A stretch of 64,000 bases of DNA from JADJAH01 sp964615795. Lineage in GTDB: Bacteria; Bacteroidota; Ignavibacteria; Tepidaquicellales; Tepidaquicellaceae. How positions within the stretch are numbered: the first letter of the stretch is position 1; each line of letters starts with the position of its first letter. The notes below the pieces were generated by a model. The model saw only the letters and a program-made list of their open reading frames with translations, had not been told where the DNA came from and did not search any database. Positions 16,966-25,003 of this stretch are shown piece by piece. Both the position numbers and the translations under genes were made by a program. Where the stretch lies: assembly GCA_964615795.1 (NCBI GenBank), contig CAZTQR010000003.1, positions 1 to 64,000 of the forward strand, given 5' to 3'.

Positions 16966-19686
16966 ATGGCAAAGAAATACGTTTACTACTTCGGAAACGG
17001 GAAGGCTGAAGGCAAAGCTGATATGAAGGGATTGCTCGGGGGAAAGGGAGCCAATCTTGCTGAAATGACAAACATCGGACTACCGGTTCCGCCCGGATTC
17101 ACAATTACCACAGAAGCCTGCAACTACTATTATGCAAACAAGAGAAAGTATCCAAAGGAACTTAAGGAGCAACTGAAAAATGCGCTTAAGAAACTTGAGA
17201 AGGATTACGGAAGCAAATTCGGAGATCAGAATGATCCTTTGCTTCTGAGCGTCCGCTCCGGCGCAAGGGCATCTATGCCGGGAATGATGGACACTGTTCT
17301 TAACCTCGGACTCAATGACAAAACGGTTGAAGGACTGATCAGGAAGACAGGCAATGCAAGATTCGTTTATGATTCTTACAGGAGATTCGTGCAGATGTAC
17401 GGCGATGTTGTACTTGACCTCAAGCCGAAAGACAAACATCAGTTGGATCCTTTTGAGGAGATCATTTCGGCAAAGAAGAAGAAGCTTGGCATCAAGAGCG
17501 ATATGGAATTCAGCGCACAGGATCTGAAGGAGCTTGCTTCTGAGTTTAAGGATGAGATCAAGAAGGATTCGGGGCAGGACTTCCCGGACGATCCGATGGA
17601 ACAATTGTGGGGAGCGGTCGGCGCAGTGTTCAAATCATGGATGAATGACAGGGCGATCGTTTACAGAAAGCTGAACAACATACCCGCTGAATGGGGCACG
17701 GCTGTTAATGTGCAGTCCATGGTTTTCGGAAACCTCGGAGAGACTTCAGGTACCGGTGTTGCGTTTACAAGAGATCCGTCAAACGGTGCTGATGAATTTT
17801 ACGGAGAGTACCTTATGAATGCTCAGGGCGAAGATGTTGTCGCCGGCATAAGGACGCCCCTGCCTATTGCACAGCTTAAGAAAGATGATCCGAAGATATA
17901 CAAACAACTGGACGACGTGAGACGAAAGCTTGAGAAGCATTACAGGGATATGATGGACATTGAGTTTACCATTCAGGAAGAGAAGCTCTACATGCTTCAG
18001 TGCAGGGTTGGAAAGAGGACCGGTTTCGCATCAGTGAAGATTGCTGTGGACATGGTGAAGGAAAAGCTGATCAAGGAAAAAGAGGCCGTGATGAGAGTCG
18101 AGCCTGAGCAGTTGAACCAGTTGCTGAGGCCCATATTTTCTCAGACCGAAAAGCAGGAGGCGATAAAGAAAGGCAACCTGCTGGCAACCGGCCTGAACGC
18201 GGGTCCGGGAGCTGCGGCAGGTAGGGTTTACTTCAACTCGTATGATGCCGTGAACGCAAAGGCAAGAGGTGAGGAAGTTCTTCTTGTGAGAATTGAAACT
18301 TCTCCCGAAGACATCAGGGGCATGAATGCGGCTGAAGGAATTCTTACATCGAGAGGCGGCATGACCTCCCACGCGGCGCTTGTCGCAAGGCAGATGGGCA
18401 AGGTCTGTGTTGCAGGTTGCGGGTCACTTGAGATAGATTATCTTCTCAAGACCATAAAAGTGGAAGGCAAGCCGCATGTGATACATGAAGGCGACTATCT
18501 TTCAATTGACGGTTCAACGGGCGAGGTGATCGTCGGAAGACTGAATGCAAAGCCGTCTGAGATACTTCAGGTGCTTATTGACAAAACTCTGAAGCCGGAA
18601 CAGTCGGTCACTTACAGATACTATTCTGATTTCATGAAGTGGGTTGACAAGTTCAGAAGAATGAAGATCAGAACCAACGCCGACCAGCCGGACCAAAGCG
18701 CAAATGCGATTGCATTCGGGGCTGAGGGCATCGGACTCTGCAGGACGGAGCACATGTTCTTTGGCGGCGACAGGATCGATGCCGTGCGCGAGATGATACT
18801 TGCGTACACGGAAGAAGGAAGAAGAAAAGCGCTGGCGAAACTTCTACCCTATCAGAAGAATGACTTCATAGGCATCTTTGAAGTGATGAAGGGAAGGCCG
18901 GTGACTATAAGGACGCTGGATCCGCCTCTTCATGAATTCCTTCCGAGGACGGAGATCGAGATAAAGAAACTTGCATCGCACATCGGCACAAAGATAGACG
19001 AGATCACATACAAGATACATGCGCTTGAAGAGTCAAATCCCATGCTCGGCCACAGAGGATGCAGGCTGGGCATTACATATCCCGAGATAACTGAGATGCA
19101 GGCACGTGCTATATTTGAAGCCGCCGCACATGTGCAGAAGAAGGGAATTAAGGTTGAACCTGAAGTGATGATACCTCTCATCAGCGGTGAGAAGGAATTC
19201 ATCGAACAGGAGAACATTATAAGGCGGGTGGCTGACGAAGTGATGAAGGAGCAAAAGGTGAAGATAAAGTACAAGGTCGGAACAATGATCGAGATCCCGC
19301 GGGCCGCTATCACGGCCGGGCGTATTGCCGAGAATGCGGAGTTCTTTTCATTCGGAACAAACGACCTTACTCAGATGACTTACGGAATATCAAGGGATGA
19401 TTCGGCATCTTTCATACCTTATTATATGGAGAGGGAACTGCTTAAGAGGAATCCGTTTGAATCAATCGATACCGAAGGTGTGGGAATGCTGATGGAATAT
19501 GCCGTGAAGGAAGGAAGAAGGACACAGCCGAAGATAAAGCTCGGCATTTGCGGAGAGCACGGCGGAGAACCGGATTCGATAGATTTCTGCAACAGGCTTA
19601 AACTTGACTATGTAAGCTGTTCGCCGTTCAGGGTCCCGGTTGCAAGGCTTGCGGCCGCAAGGGCGAGCATATCTCAGGGTGACTGA
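16966..19686 (+). CDS. ppdK: Pyruvate phosphate dikinase
   Basis: Interconverts pyruvate, ATP and phosphate with PEP, AMP and pyrophosphate, acting in gluconeogenesis or pyrophosphate-linked glycolysis. The 906-residue length is normal. The N-terminal ATP-grasp domain starts with MKGLLGGKGANLAEMTNIGLPVPPGFTI. The central swivelling domain carries the phospho-His in the segment GGMTSHAALVARQMGKV. The C-terminal TIM barrel has GIGLCRTEHMFF, and the catalytic Cys is in LGICGEHGG. It stands alone, with a candidate TATATTTG promoter and a strong terminator after it. Confidence 0.97.
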   Translation: MAKKYVYYFGNGKAEGKADMKGLLGGKGANLAEMTNIGLPVPPGFTITTEACNYYYANKRKYPKELKEQLKNALKKLEKDYGSKFGDQNDPLLLSVRSGARASMPGMMDTVLNLGLNDKTVEGLIRKTGNARFVYDSYRRFVQMYGDVVLDLKPKDKHQLDPFEEIISAKKKKLGIKSDMEFSAQDLKELASEFKDEIKKDSGQDFPDDPMEQLWGAVGAVFKSWMNDRAIVYRKLNNIPAEWGTAVNVQSMVFGNLGETSGTGVAFTRDPSNGADEFYGEYLMNAQGEDVVAGIRTPLPIAQLKKDDPKIYKQLDDVRRKLEKHYRDMMDIEFTIQEEKLYMLQCRVGKRTGFASVKIAVDMVKEKLIKEKEAVMRVEPEQLNQLLRPIFSQTEKQEAIKKGNLLATGLNAGPGAAAGRVYFNSYDAVNAKARGEEVLLVRIETSPEDIRGMNAAEGILTSRGGMTSHAALVARQMGKVCVAGCGSLEIDYLLKTIKVEGKPHVIHEGDYLSIDGSTGEVIVGRLNAKPSEILQVLIDKTLKPEQSVTYRYYSDFMKWVDKFRRMKIRTNADQPDQSANAIAFGAEGIGLCRTEHMFFGGDRIDAVREMILAYTEEGRRKALAKLLPYQKNDFIGIFEVMKGRPVTIRTLDPPLHEFLPRTEIEIKKLASHIGTKIDEITYKIHALEESNPMLGHRGCRLGITYPEITEMQARAIFEAAAHVQKKGIKVEPEVMIPLISGEKEFIEQENIIRRVADEVMKEQKVKIKYKVGTMIEIPRAAITAGRIAENAEFFSFGTNDLTQMTYGISRDDSASFIPYYMERELLKRNPFESIDTEGVGMLMEYAVKEGRRTQPKIKLGICGEHGGEPDSIDFCNRLKLDYVSCSPFRVPVARLAAARASISQGD

Positions 19687-19743
19687 TCCGGCGGCACTGA
19701 TACCGGATTGAGCAGTACATGCTGAATAAAGGCAGATACATTC

Positions 19744-19783
19744 AACAGCAGGCATTTAAGTCTTTGCCTGCTGTTCTTATTTG
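19744..19783 (+). terminator. Rho-independent terminator of ppdK
   Basis: AACAGCAGGC (19744-19753) pairs perfectly with GCCTGCTGTT (19766-19775) around a 12-base loop, followed by CTTATTTG. It lies 58 bases after the ppdK stop. Confidence 0.8.
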
Positions 19784-19872
19784 ATTCGGATTGTGTAAAT
19801 TCGTAAACGGGAATTAAGATTTAAAGAAGCAAAGACAATGAAAGTGATTTTGTTAAGCGATAATCAAATTGA

Positions 19873-20955
19873 ATGGACATTAACAGTTCTCCTGTAACGG
19901 TCGCGGATATTGAGAAGATCGCGGCTGAAAAGATCCCGGGAATCGCATTTGATTATTATTCCAGCGGAGCGGACGATGAGATCACTCTGCGGGAAAACTC
20001 AAAGGCATTTGACAGGATACTTCTGAATTACAGAGTTCTGGTGGATGTGAGCAGGAGGGATCTTTCTGCCACAGTGCTCGGAGAAAAGATCAGCATGCCG
20101 GTGATAATTGCACCCACGGCATTTCACAGGCTTGCGCACCCGGAAGGCGAGCTCGCCGTTGCTCGTGCCGCAAGTGCCGGGCAAACCATAATGACGCTGA
20201 GCACTTTGTCGAATTCCGGAGTGGAAGAAGTTGCCCGTGAAACCAGCCTGCCGCTTTGGTTTCAGCTCTATGTATTCAAAGACAGGGAAGTCACCCGTGA
20301 GCTTGTTGCGAAGGCGGAAACAGCAGGATGCAAAGCTCTAGTGCTGACTGTTGATGCACCACTGCTCGGCAGAAGGATCAGAGATGTAAGAAACCGGTTC
20401 AATCTTCCGGAAGGTATTACGGTGAAGAATCTTGAACCGTTCCTGAAAGAGATTCTGCCGCGTGATCAGGATTCGGGAATTGCAGGGTACTTCGCGAGAA
20501 ATCTCGATCCGTCATTGTCCTGGAAGGATGTGGACTGGCTGAGGTCAATTACACGGCTTCCGGTAATTGTAAAAGGGATAATCTGCACGGAAGATGCAAT
20601 GCTTGCAGTAGAGAACGGAGTTGACGGAATTGTAGTCTCCAATCACGGCGGACGTCAGCTTGATACTTGCAGGGCGACAATCGACGCACTGCCCGGTATA
20701 GCGGAGGCAGTCTCAAAGAAGATCCTGTTGTTGATGGATGGTGGTGTCAGAAGAGGAACTGATGTACTGAAAGCAATTGCGCTCGGAGCAGATGCAGTGC
20801 TGATAGGAAGGCCTGTTATCTACGGTCTCGGTTACGACGGTGAGAACGGAGTGAGAAAAGTTCTTGACATCCTGCGAACTGAACTTGACCTCGCAATGGC
20901 GCTTTGCGGATGCAGAAGCATCGGGGAGATAAAAAAATCTCTTATTGCAAAATAA
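19873..20955 (+). CDS. FMN-dependent 2-hydroxyacid dehydrogenase/oxidase
   Basis: Member of the L-lactate dehydrogenase/glycolate oxidase family, oxidising (S)-2-hydroxyacids with FMN in a TIM barrel. The 360 residues contain FDYYSSGADDEITLREN at the N-terminus. The middle of the protein carries LWFQLYVFKDREVTRELV and the active-site VVSNHGGRQLD with the catalytic His. The phosphate-binding end reads DGGVRRGTDVLKAIALGADAVLIGRP. It lacks the long membrane-binding insert of LldD and is of the soluble oxidase size. Whether it uses O2 or quinones, and whether the substrate is lactate or glycolate, cannot be told. It follows ppdK on the same strand but after a terminator, so it has its own promoter. 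Confidence 0.9.
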   Translation: MDINSSPVTVADIEKIAAEKIPGIAFDYYSSGADDEITLRENSKAFDRILLNYRVLVDVSRRDLSATVLGEKISMPVIIAPTAFHRLAHPEGELAVARAASAGQTIMTLSTLSNSGVEEVARETSLPLWFQLYVFKDREVTRELVAKAETAGCKALVLTVDAPLLGRRIRDVRNRFNLPEGITVKNLEPFLKEILPRDQDSGIAGYFARNLDPSLSWKDVDWLRSITRLPVIVKGIICTEDAMLAVENGVDGIVVSNHGGRQLDTCRATIDALPGIAEAVSKKILLLMDGGVRRGTDVLKAIALGADAVLIGRPVIYGLGYDGENGVRKVLDILRTELDLAMALCGCRSIGEIKKSLIAK

Positions 20956-20956
20956 A

Positions 20957-20993
20957 CAACACTCTGCAGTGATCTGTATTCTGCAGAGTGTTG
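20957..20993. terminator. Bidirectional terminator between convergent genes
   Basis: A perfect 13-base inverted repeat, CAACACTCTGCAG (20957-20969) and its complement (20981-20993), with an 11-base loop. It lies between the oxidase stop and the stop of the oppositely oriented small gene. The minus-strand exit is TTTATTTTG, so it should work best for the minus-strand gene. Confidence 0.75.
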
Positions 20994-21012
20994 AGGGTTG
21001 TTATGAAGACAA

Positions 21013-21375
21013 TCAGTCTGTGTAAGTTACTTTGTATCTGTAAATTGTTTCAGCAAAGTCAGGGTACGTCCAAAGATTCAGAGAGTTCAGCATGCCGTAT
21101 GCATTTTCTCTCAGATTGTCGTTTTCCGCATTCAGTCCCTTGAATACGATCTTGCCCTCCTTGTTGACCGTTGCTTCGATCAGGACGATTCCGTCCAGGT
21201 CATCAGATGAATATCTCAGAAATCTTTCCTGCAGTGCGGTTTCTATCTCGTCTCCCAACTGCTCCCGCAGTTCGCTTTCTGTTGCGGCTGAAAGCCGCGC
21301 CGGGCCTGCATTTCCGCTTACTGCAATGAACAGCAGCAAAACCGGTACCAGGTAAATGATCTTGATCATTCTCAT
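21013..21375 (-). CDS. Small exported protein resembling a TonB C-terminal domain
   Basis: A 120-residue protein with an N-terminal signal (MIKIIYLVPVLLLFIAVSGNAGPA). The rest resembles the C-terminal domain of TonB-family proteins (IEATVNKEGKIVFKGL, ending RYKVTYTD), so it is probably a free periplasmic TonB_C-like domain. The ATG at 21375 is chosen because a strong AGGAGG lies 9 bases upstream; a longer version reaching 21420 would bury that site inside the gene. It has no transmembrane anchor besides the signal and no ExbB/ExbD partner nearby. The family call is tentative. Confidence 0.65.
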   Translation of the reverse strand: MRMIKIIYLVPVLLLFIAVSGNAGPARLSAATESELREQLGDEIETALQERFLRYSSDDLDGIVLIEATVNKEGKIVFKGLNAENDNLRENAYGMLNSLNLWTYPDFAETIYRYKVTYTD

Positions 21376-21420
21376 TTTGAATTCCCTCCTTAGTTGTTCT
21401 CTTTGATTCTGTATTCGCAA

Positions 21421-21844
21421 TTGCTTTTGAAAAGTTTCAATGCCGTCAAATTTTTTTCTGCCTTCTTGAGATTAATGTATCTGTGTCGTTTCAAACATCT
21501 GCCGCAGCAAAGAGAGCGAAATGCAGATGATGCGTGTTTGTGCTGAAAGATTTTTTCTTTGTGCAATCAACTGATCGTTCATGCCGAACATTCACATGGT
21601 GAGGCGTCATAAAAAAATGTCAGAGGAAAAATTTTCATAAAAAAATCTTTGCGTTGAAAATCTGATTAGTCTTTATATTTATTTTTTATTTGTTTAAAAT
21701 TGCATCAATAAAAAATGCAACAACAAAATTTCATCATAGACATATCATGATGAATGAAAGAGAAACAAAATGTTCCACATGTTACACAGGCGCGCTTCAG
21801 CAACGCGCTAAATTTAAAAACTAAACCAAATGGAGGGTTCAGTT
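21421..21844. other. AT-rich intergenic region upstream of the histone-like gene
   Basis: About 420 bases without a convincing gene, clearly more AT-rich than its surroundings, with long A and T runs (for example at 21609-21617 and 21680-21695). It separates divergent genes and must hold the promoter of the Lys/Ala-rich gene. I see no tRNA-like or riboswitch fold by eye. A small RNA or protein-binding site cannot be excluded. Confidence 0.4.
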
Positions 21845-22090
21845 ATGGCTGGAGCAGTAAAAAAGAAAGCGGCAGTAAAGAAGGCCGTTAAGAAAGCTGC
21901 CGGAAAGAAAGCGGTTAAGAAAGCTGTAGTAAAGAAAGCAGCGAAGAAAGCCGTAGTAAAGAAGGCAGTTAAGAAAGCTGCAGTAAAGAAGGCAGTTAAG
22001 AAAGCTGTTGTAAAGAAAGCTGTTAAAAAGGCTGCAGTAAAGAAAGCAGTTAAGAGAGCAGTTGTCAGAAAGGTCATGGCAGGCAAGTAA
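21845..22090 (+). CDS. Lys/Ala-rich histone H1-like DNA-binding protein
   Basis: An 81-residue protein built almost entirely of short repeats of the form VKKAVKKA or VKKAAVKKA, ending RAVVRKVMAGK. Such proteins resemble the C-terminal tail of histone H1 and the bacterial Hc1/AlgP-type nucleoid proteins, which bind and compact DNA through charge. The ATG at 21845 is preferred because GGAGGG lies 7 bases upstream. The earlier in-frame ATG at 21830 would put that site inside the gene. A strong terminator follows 62 bases after the stop, so it is a single-gene unit. Function is inferred from composition. Confidence 0.8.
   Translation: MAGAVKKKAAVKKAVKKAAGKKAVKKAVVKKAAKKAVVKKAVKKAAVKKAVKKAVVKKAVKKAAVKKAVKRAVVRKVMAGK
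21860..22070 (+). repeat. Imperfect in-frame tandem repeat in the histone-like gene
   Basis: The DNA is made of degenerate units such as GTAAAGAAAGC(A/T)GTTAAGAA, mostly 12 or 15 bases long. Each encodes a VKKA-type unit, with silent changes at third positions. It is a coding repeat, not a CRISPR array: there are no unique spacers. Confidence 0.75.
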
Positions 22091-22151
22091 TTCCGCCTGA
22101 TCCGAAGATCTGCAAGACAGCTTCAAAGAACTGTAACAATGCAGTAAGATC

Positions 22152-22184
22152 ATTGCCGGCTCACAGGGCCGGCAATTTTTTTTT
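22152..22184 (+). terminator. Rho-independent terminator after the histone-like gene
   Basis: ATTGCCGGC (22152-22160) pairs perfectly with GCCGGCAAT (22168-22176) around a 7-base loop, followed by a run of about nine T. It separates the histone-like gene from the lysine operon. Confidence 0.9.
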
Positions 22185-22238
22185 ATAACTTCCAAGCAAC
22201 TTTCGGCCAATTGAATAGATTCGGCGCTTCGGGAGAGT

Positions 22239-22246
22239 TATCTTTG
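22239..22246 (+). promoter_or_regulatory. Candidate -7 box of the lysine operon
   Basis: TATCTTTG is an exact match to TAnnTTTG and lies 29 bases before the lysW ATG, just downstream of the preceding terminator. No convincing -33 element at ideal spacing was found. Confidence 0.4.
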
Positions 22247-22275
22247 CAATATTCTAACTGAGAAAATACTGAGAT

Positions 22276-22440
22276 ATGGCAGAATGCCCGATTTGCGGAG
22301 CGGAAGTAAAGATCAGTGAAGGAACGGTAATCGGAGAACTGCTTGAATGCGGTGAGTGCGGTTCTGAACTTGAAGTGACACAGACCGATCCGGTTACTCT
22401 CGCAGAAGCCCCGCAGGAAGAAGAAGACTGGGGCGAGTAA
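22276..22440 (+). CDS. lysW: LysW amino-group carrier protein
   Basis: A 54-residue acidic carrier of the LysW lysine pathway. Two zinc-binding Cys pairs are visible, CPIC at residues 4-7 and CGEC at 25-28. The C-terminus ends in EEDWGE, matching the EDWGE terminus of Thermus LysW. In that pathway the gamma-carboxyl of the last Glu is joined to the alpha-amino group of 2-aminoadipate, which protects it while the side chain is phosphorylated, reduced and aminated. It is the first gene of a tight operon, 36 bases before lysX. At this size it is easily missed by gene callers. Confidence 0.95.
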   Translation: MAECPICGAEVKISEGTVIGELLECGECGSELEVTQTDPVTLAEAPQEEEDWGE

Positions 22441-22476
22441 ATATCCCGCCGGAATATTTCCAAACAAATCCCGAAA

Positions 22477-23316
22477 ATGAAAATAGGATTCCTGCATTCG
22501 CTCATCAGGAAGGATGAGAAATTCCTTCTTGATGAGTTTGCGAAGCACAGTGTTAAGCTTGAAATGGTTGATGACAGGTCGCTTGCCTTCAATGTCGGTA
22601 ATGACAGTTTTGACTATGATGTCGTGATTGAAAGAAGCATTAATCATTCGCGCGCACTTCATGCCCTGCGGTTGTTTGAAAGCGCGGGAGTCAGATGCGT
22701 GAATACATACGATGTTGCAACGGTCTGCGGCGACAAATTGCTGACTTCCGTAGCCCTGGCTCAGGCAAACATACATCAGCCGGAAGTTCGTGTCGCGTTC
22801 ACGGAAGAATCTGCCCTGAAGGCGATAGAAGAAATGGGTTACCCTGTAGTGCTGAAGCCGGCTGTCGGTTCATGGGGACGGCTCCTCTCAAAGATCAATG
22901 ACAAGGATGCGGCAGAGTCGGTCCTTGAGCATAAGACTGTCCTGGGCTCTTATCATCATTCCATTTTTTACATACAGAAGTATGTGGAGAAAAAGGGAAG
23001 GGACATAAGGAGTTTCGTAGTCGGCGACGAATGCATTGCCGCGATATACAGGAACTCAGATCACTGGATCACGAATACTGCAAGGGGCGGACGAGCCGTG
23101 AAGTGCGAAGTAACAAAAGACATCTCTTCAATTTCACTTGCCGCAGCAGAGGCCGTGGGCGGGGGAATCGTTGCAATTGATTTATTCGAAACAGATTCGG
23201 GGCTTGAAGTGAATGAAGTCAACTACACTATGGAGTTCAAGAACAGCATTGACATCACAGGAGTAAACATACCCGGAAAGATAGTTGAGTATGTAATAGA
23301 GAAAGGAAAAAGCTGA
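22477..23316 (+). CDS. lysX: LysW-2-aminoadipate ligase LysX (RimK-type ATP-grasp)
   Basis: ATP-dependent ligase that attaches 2-aminoadipate to the terminal Glu of LysW. The 279-residue protein has an ATP-grasp fold: the central GYPVVLKPAVGSWGRLLSKI, the middle segment YVEKKGRDIRSFVVG, and the metal-binding end LEVNEVNYTMEFKNS. The latter is the LysX/RimK signature region near the C-terminus. Related ArgX/LysX proteins can take glutamate for arginine synthesis, so a dual role cannot be excluded. It abuts lysY with no intergenic base. Confidence 0.95.
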   Translation: MKIGFLHSLIRKDEKFLLDEFAKHSVKLEMVDDRSLAFNVGNDSFDYDVVIERSINHSRALHALRLFESAGVRCVNTYDVATVCGDKLLTSVALAQANIHQPEVRVAFTEESALKAIEEMGYPVVLKPAVGSWGRLLSKINDKDAAESVLEHKTVLGSYHHSIFYIQKYVEKKGRDIRSFVVGDECIAAIYRNSDHWITNTARGGRAVKCEVTKDISSISLAAAEAVGGGIVAIDLFETDSGLEVNEVNYTMEFKNSIDITGVNIPGKIVEYVIEKGKS

Positions 23317-24363
23317 TTGGAAAAGATCAATGTGTCAATTGCAGGAGGTTCAGGATATACAGGCGGCGAACTGATCAGGCTTCTGATCTCGCATCCGAAT
23401 GTCAGTCTCAATCAGGTCACTTCAGAAAGGTTTGCGGGAAAATCAGTTCATAAGCTTCATCCGAATCTCAGAAAGAGGACGGAGCTCAAATTCATTCCGC
23501 TGAGCGAGCTGGAAAAATGCGACCTGCTGTTTCTCTGCCTTCCTCATAAGAGCTCTTCGCAAAGGATAGAGGAGTTCATGGAAAAGAGTGAAAGGATTAT
23601 TGACCTGAGCGCCGACTTCAGACTTAAGAGCAGTGAGGCATATAAGAAGTGGTATGGTACTGACCATCCTTCGCCGGAAAGACTGAGTGATTTTGTTTAT
23701 GGAATTCCGGAGCTTCACCGGGAAGAAATGAAGAGCGCAAAACTGATCTCAAGTGCGGGCTGCAACGCTACGGCCACCATTCTCGGACTTTATCCGCTCT
23801 TCAGGAATGGCCTCGTTGACGCAAAGCGGACAGTGGTTGAAGTGAAGGTGGGATCAAGCGAGGCGGGCAACGAGCCGAATGCCGGGTCGCATCATCCCGA
23901 AAGAGCCGGGTGTGTGAGATCATTCATGCCCACCGGACACAGGCATACAGCCGAAATGATTCAGGAACTCAGCTTCGGAAAAGACACAGAGATCAGTTTC
24001 TCCGCAACTTCCATTGACATGGTAAGAGGAGTGCTTGCAACCTGCCATGTGTTTCTGAACGACGAAATGGATGAAAAGGATATCTGGAGGGTTTACAGAA
24101 AGGAATATTCGGCCGAGCCCTTCATCAGGATCGTAAAGGAGAGCGACGGGATCTACAGATATCCGGAACCTAAGCTTCTTGCCGGCACAAATTACTGCGA
24201 CATAGGATTTGAGAAAGACAGGAATTCCCGAAGGCTTGTCGTTATCAGCGCAATTGACAATCTCATGAAAGGCGCCGCGGGACAAGCTCTTCAGGCATTC
24301 AATATCATGAACGGCATTGAAGAAACAACCGGCCTTGAATTCACGGGCCTTCATCCCGTCTGA
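23317..24363 (+). CDS. lysY: LysW-aminoadipyl-phosphate reductase LysY (ArgC family)
   Basis: NADPH-dependent reductase converting LysW-aminoadipyl phosphate to the semialdehyde. The 348 residues contain the nucleotide-binding VSIAGGSGYTGGELIRLL at the N-terminus and the catalytic Cys in SSAGCNATAT. The ArgC-like segments KVGSSEAGNEPN and MPTGHRHTAE follow. The start is TTG directly after the lysX stop codon (TGA TTG), which suits translational coupling. Assignment as LysY rather than ArgC rests on the surrounding lysW/X/Z/J genes. Confidence 0.93.
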   Translation: MEKINVSIAGGSGYTGGELIRLLISHPNVSLNQVTSERFAGKSVHKLHPNLRKRTELKFIPLSELEKCDLLFLCLPHKSSSQRIEEFMEKSERIIDLSADFRLKSSEAYKKWYGTDHPSPERLSDFVYGIPELHREEMKSAKLISSAGCNATATILGLYPLFRNGLVDAKRTVVEVKVGSSEAGNEPNAGSHHPERAGCVRSFMPTGHRHTAEMIQELSFGKDTEISFSATSIDMVRGVLATCHVFLNDEMDEKDIWRVYRKEYSAEPFIRIVKESDGIYRYPEPKLLAGTNYCDIGFEKDRNSRRLVVISAIDNLMKGAAGQALQAFNIMNGIEETTGLEFTGLHPV

Positions 24364-24370
24364 AAAATTT

Positions 24371-25003
24371 ATGTGCAGAATACTGCTCGTACGGTCGCAG
24401 GATGAATTTTCTCCTGAAATCTATCTCTCGCAGTTCGCACTGATCTGCAGGAACAGCAAAGAATATCAGGGCCATGGCTGGGGATGCTCTGCACTCTCGG
24501 GGAATGAATGGAAGCATTACCGGAACATACTTCCGGTCTGGGAGGACGACCTCGGCAAATTTCCGAAAACTAAACTGCTCGTTGCCCATGCAAGGAGCGC
24601 ATTCAGGGATGAAGGGATCGAAGTTGAAAACAACATGCCGTTCCACGATGAGAGGTTCACTTTTGCATTCAACGGTGAGTTGAGAGGTGTGAGAATAAAT
24701 GCAGAAGGCAGGATAGGAGCTGAAAAGATCTTCAATTACGTCAAGAGGTTTTATAAAGGTGATATGAAAGAAGCAATAGAGAAGGCTGTGGATGTGATCC
24801 GAAAGAGGACGAAATACATAAGGGCGATGAACTTTATTATTGCAGATGCCTGCAAGGTTTATGTCTACACTCTTTTCAGTGAAGATGAGGATTATTTCAC
24901 CCTGACGTATTCTGCAGGGCAGGATCTCATAATTTGTTCGGAGAAGATCCCGTCACAATTGAATCCTTTGACAATTCCAAACAATACATTAATGGCTTTC
25001 TGA
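24371..25003 (+). CDS. Class II glutamine amidotransferase-like Ntn hydrolase inside the LysW operon
   Basis: A 210-residue protein of the class II amidotransferase (Ntn) fold. Starting at the ATG at 24371 puts Cys2 directly after Met, so that Met removal exposes the N-terminal nucleophile. Other family features are YQGHGWGCS near 35-43, Arg75 in VAHARSAF, and Asn101-Gly102 in FNGEL, close to the canonical spacing of the glutaminase pocket. No synthase or isomerase domain is attached. Size and the HGWG motif recall the YafJ/EgtC group; EgtC hydrolyses a gamma-glutamyl amide. It begins 7 bases after lysY and its stop overlaps the lysZ start (TGATG). No lysK-like M20 peptidase is in the window, so release of lysine from LysW is a plausible but unproven role. 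Confidence 0.8.
   Translation: MCRILLVRSQDEFSPEIYLSQFALICRNSKEYQGHGWGCSALSGNEWKHYRNILPVWEDDLGKFPKTKLLVAHARSAFRDEGIEVENNMPFHDERFTFAFNGELRGVRINAEGRIGAEKIFNYVKRFYKGDMKEAIEKAVDVIRKRTKYIRAMNFIIADACKVYVYTLFSEDEDYFTLTYSAGQDLIICSEKIPSQLNPLTIPNNTLMAF

Noticed and set aside
21860..22070. Repeat array that could be mistaken for CRISPR
   Set aside because: The units are tandem, in frame and coding, with no unique spacers and no cas genes nearby.
21814..22210. Two long open frames on the minus strand across the Lys/Ala repeat gene
   Set aside because: They encode low-complexity Phe/Thr/Ala or Ser/Leu/Phe repeats, the expected antisense product of a KKA-coding repeat, and lack a start signal.
24934..25002. 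Longer version of lysZ starting inside the amidotransferase gene
   Set aside because: The extra 23 residues have no kinase features, and the ATG at 25003 with a one-base stop/start overlap gives the normal family N-terminus.
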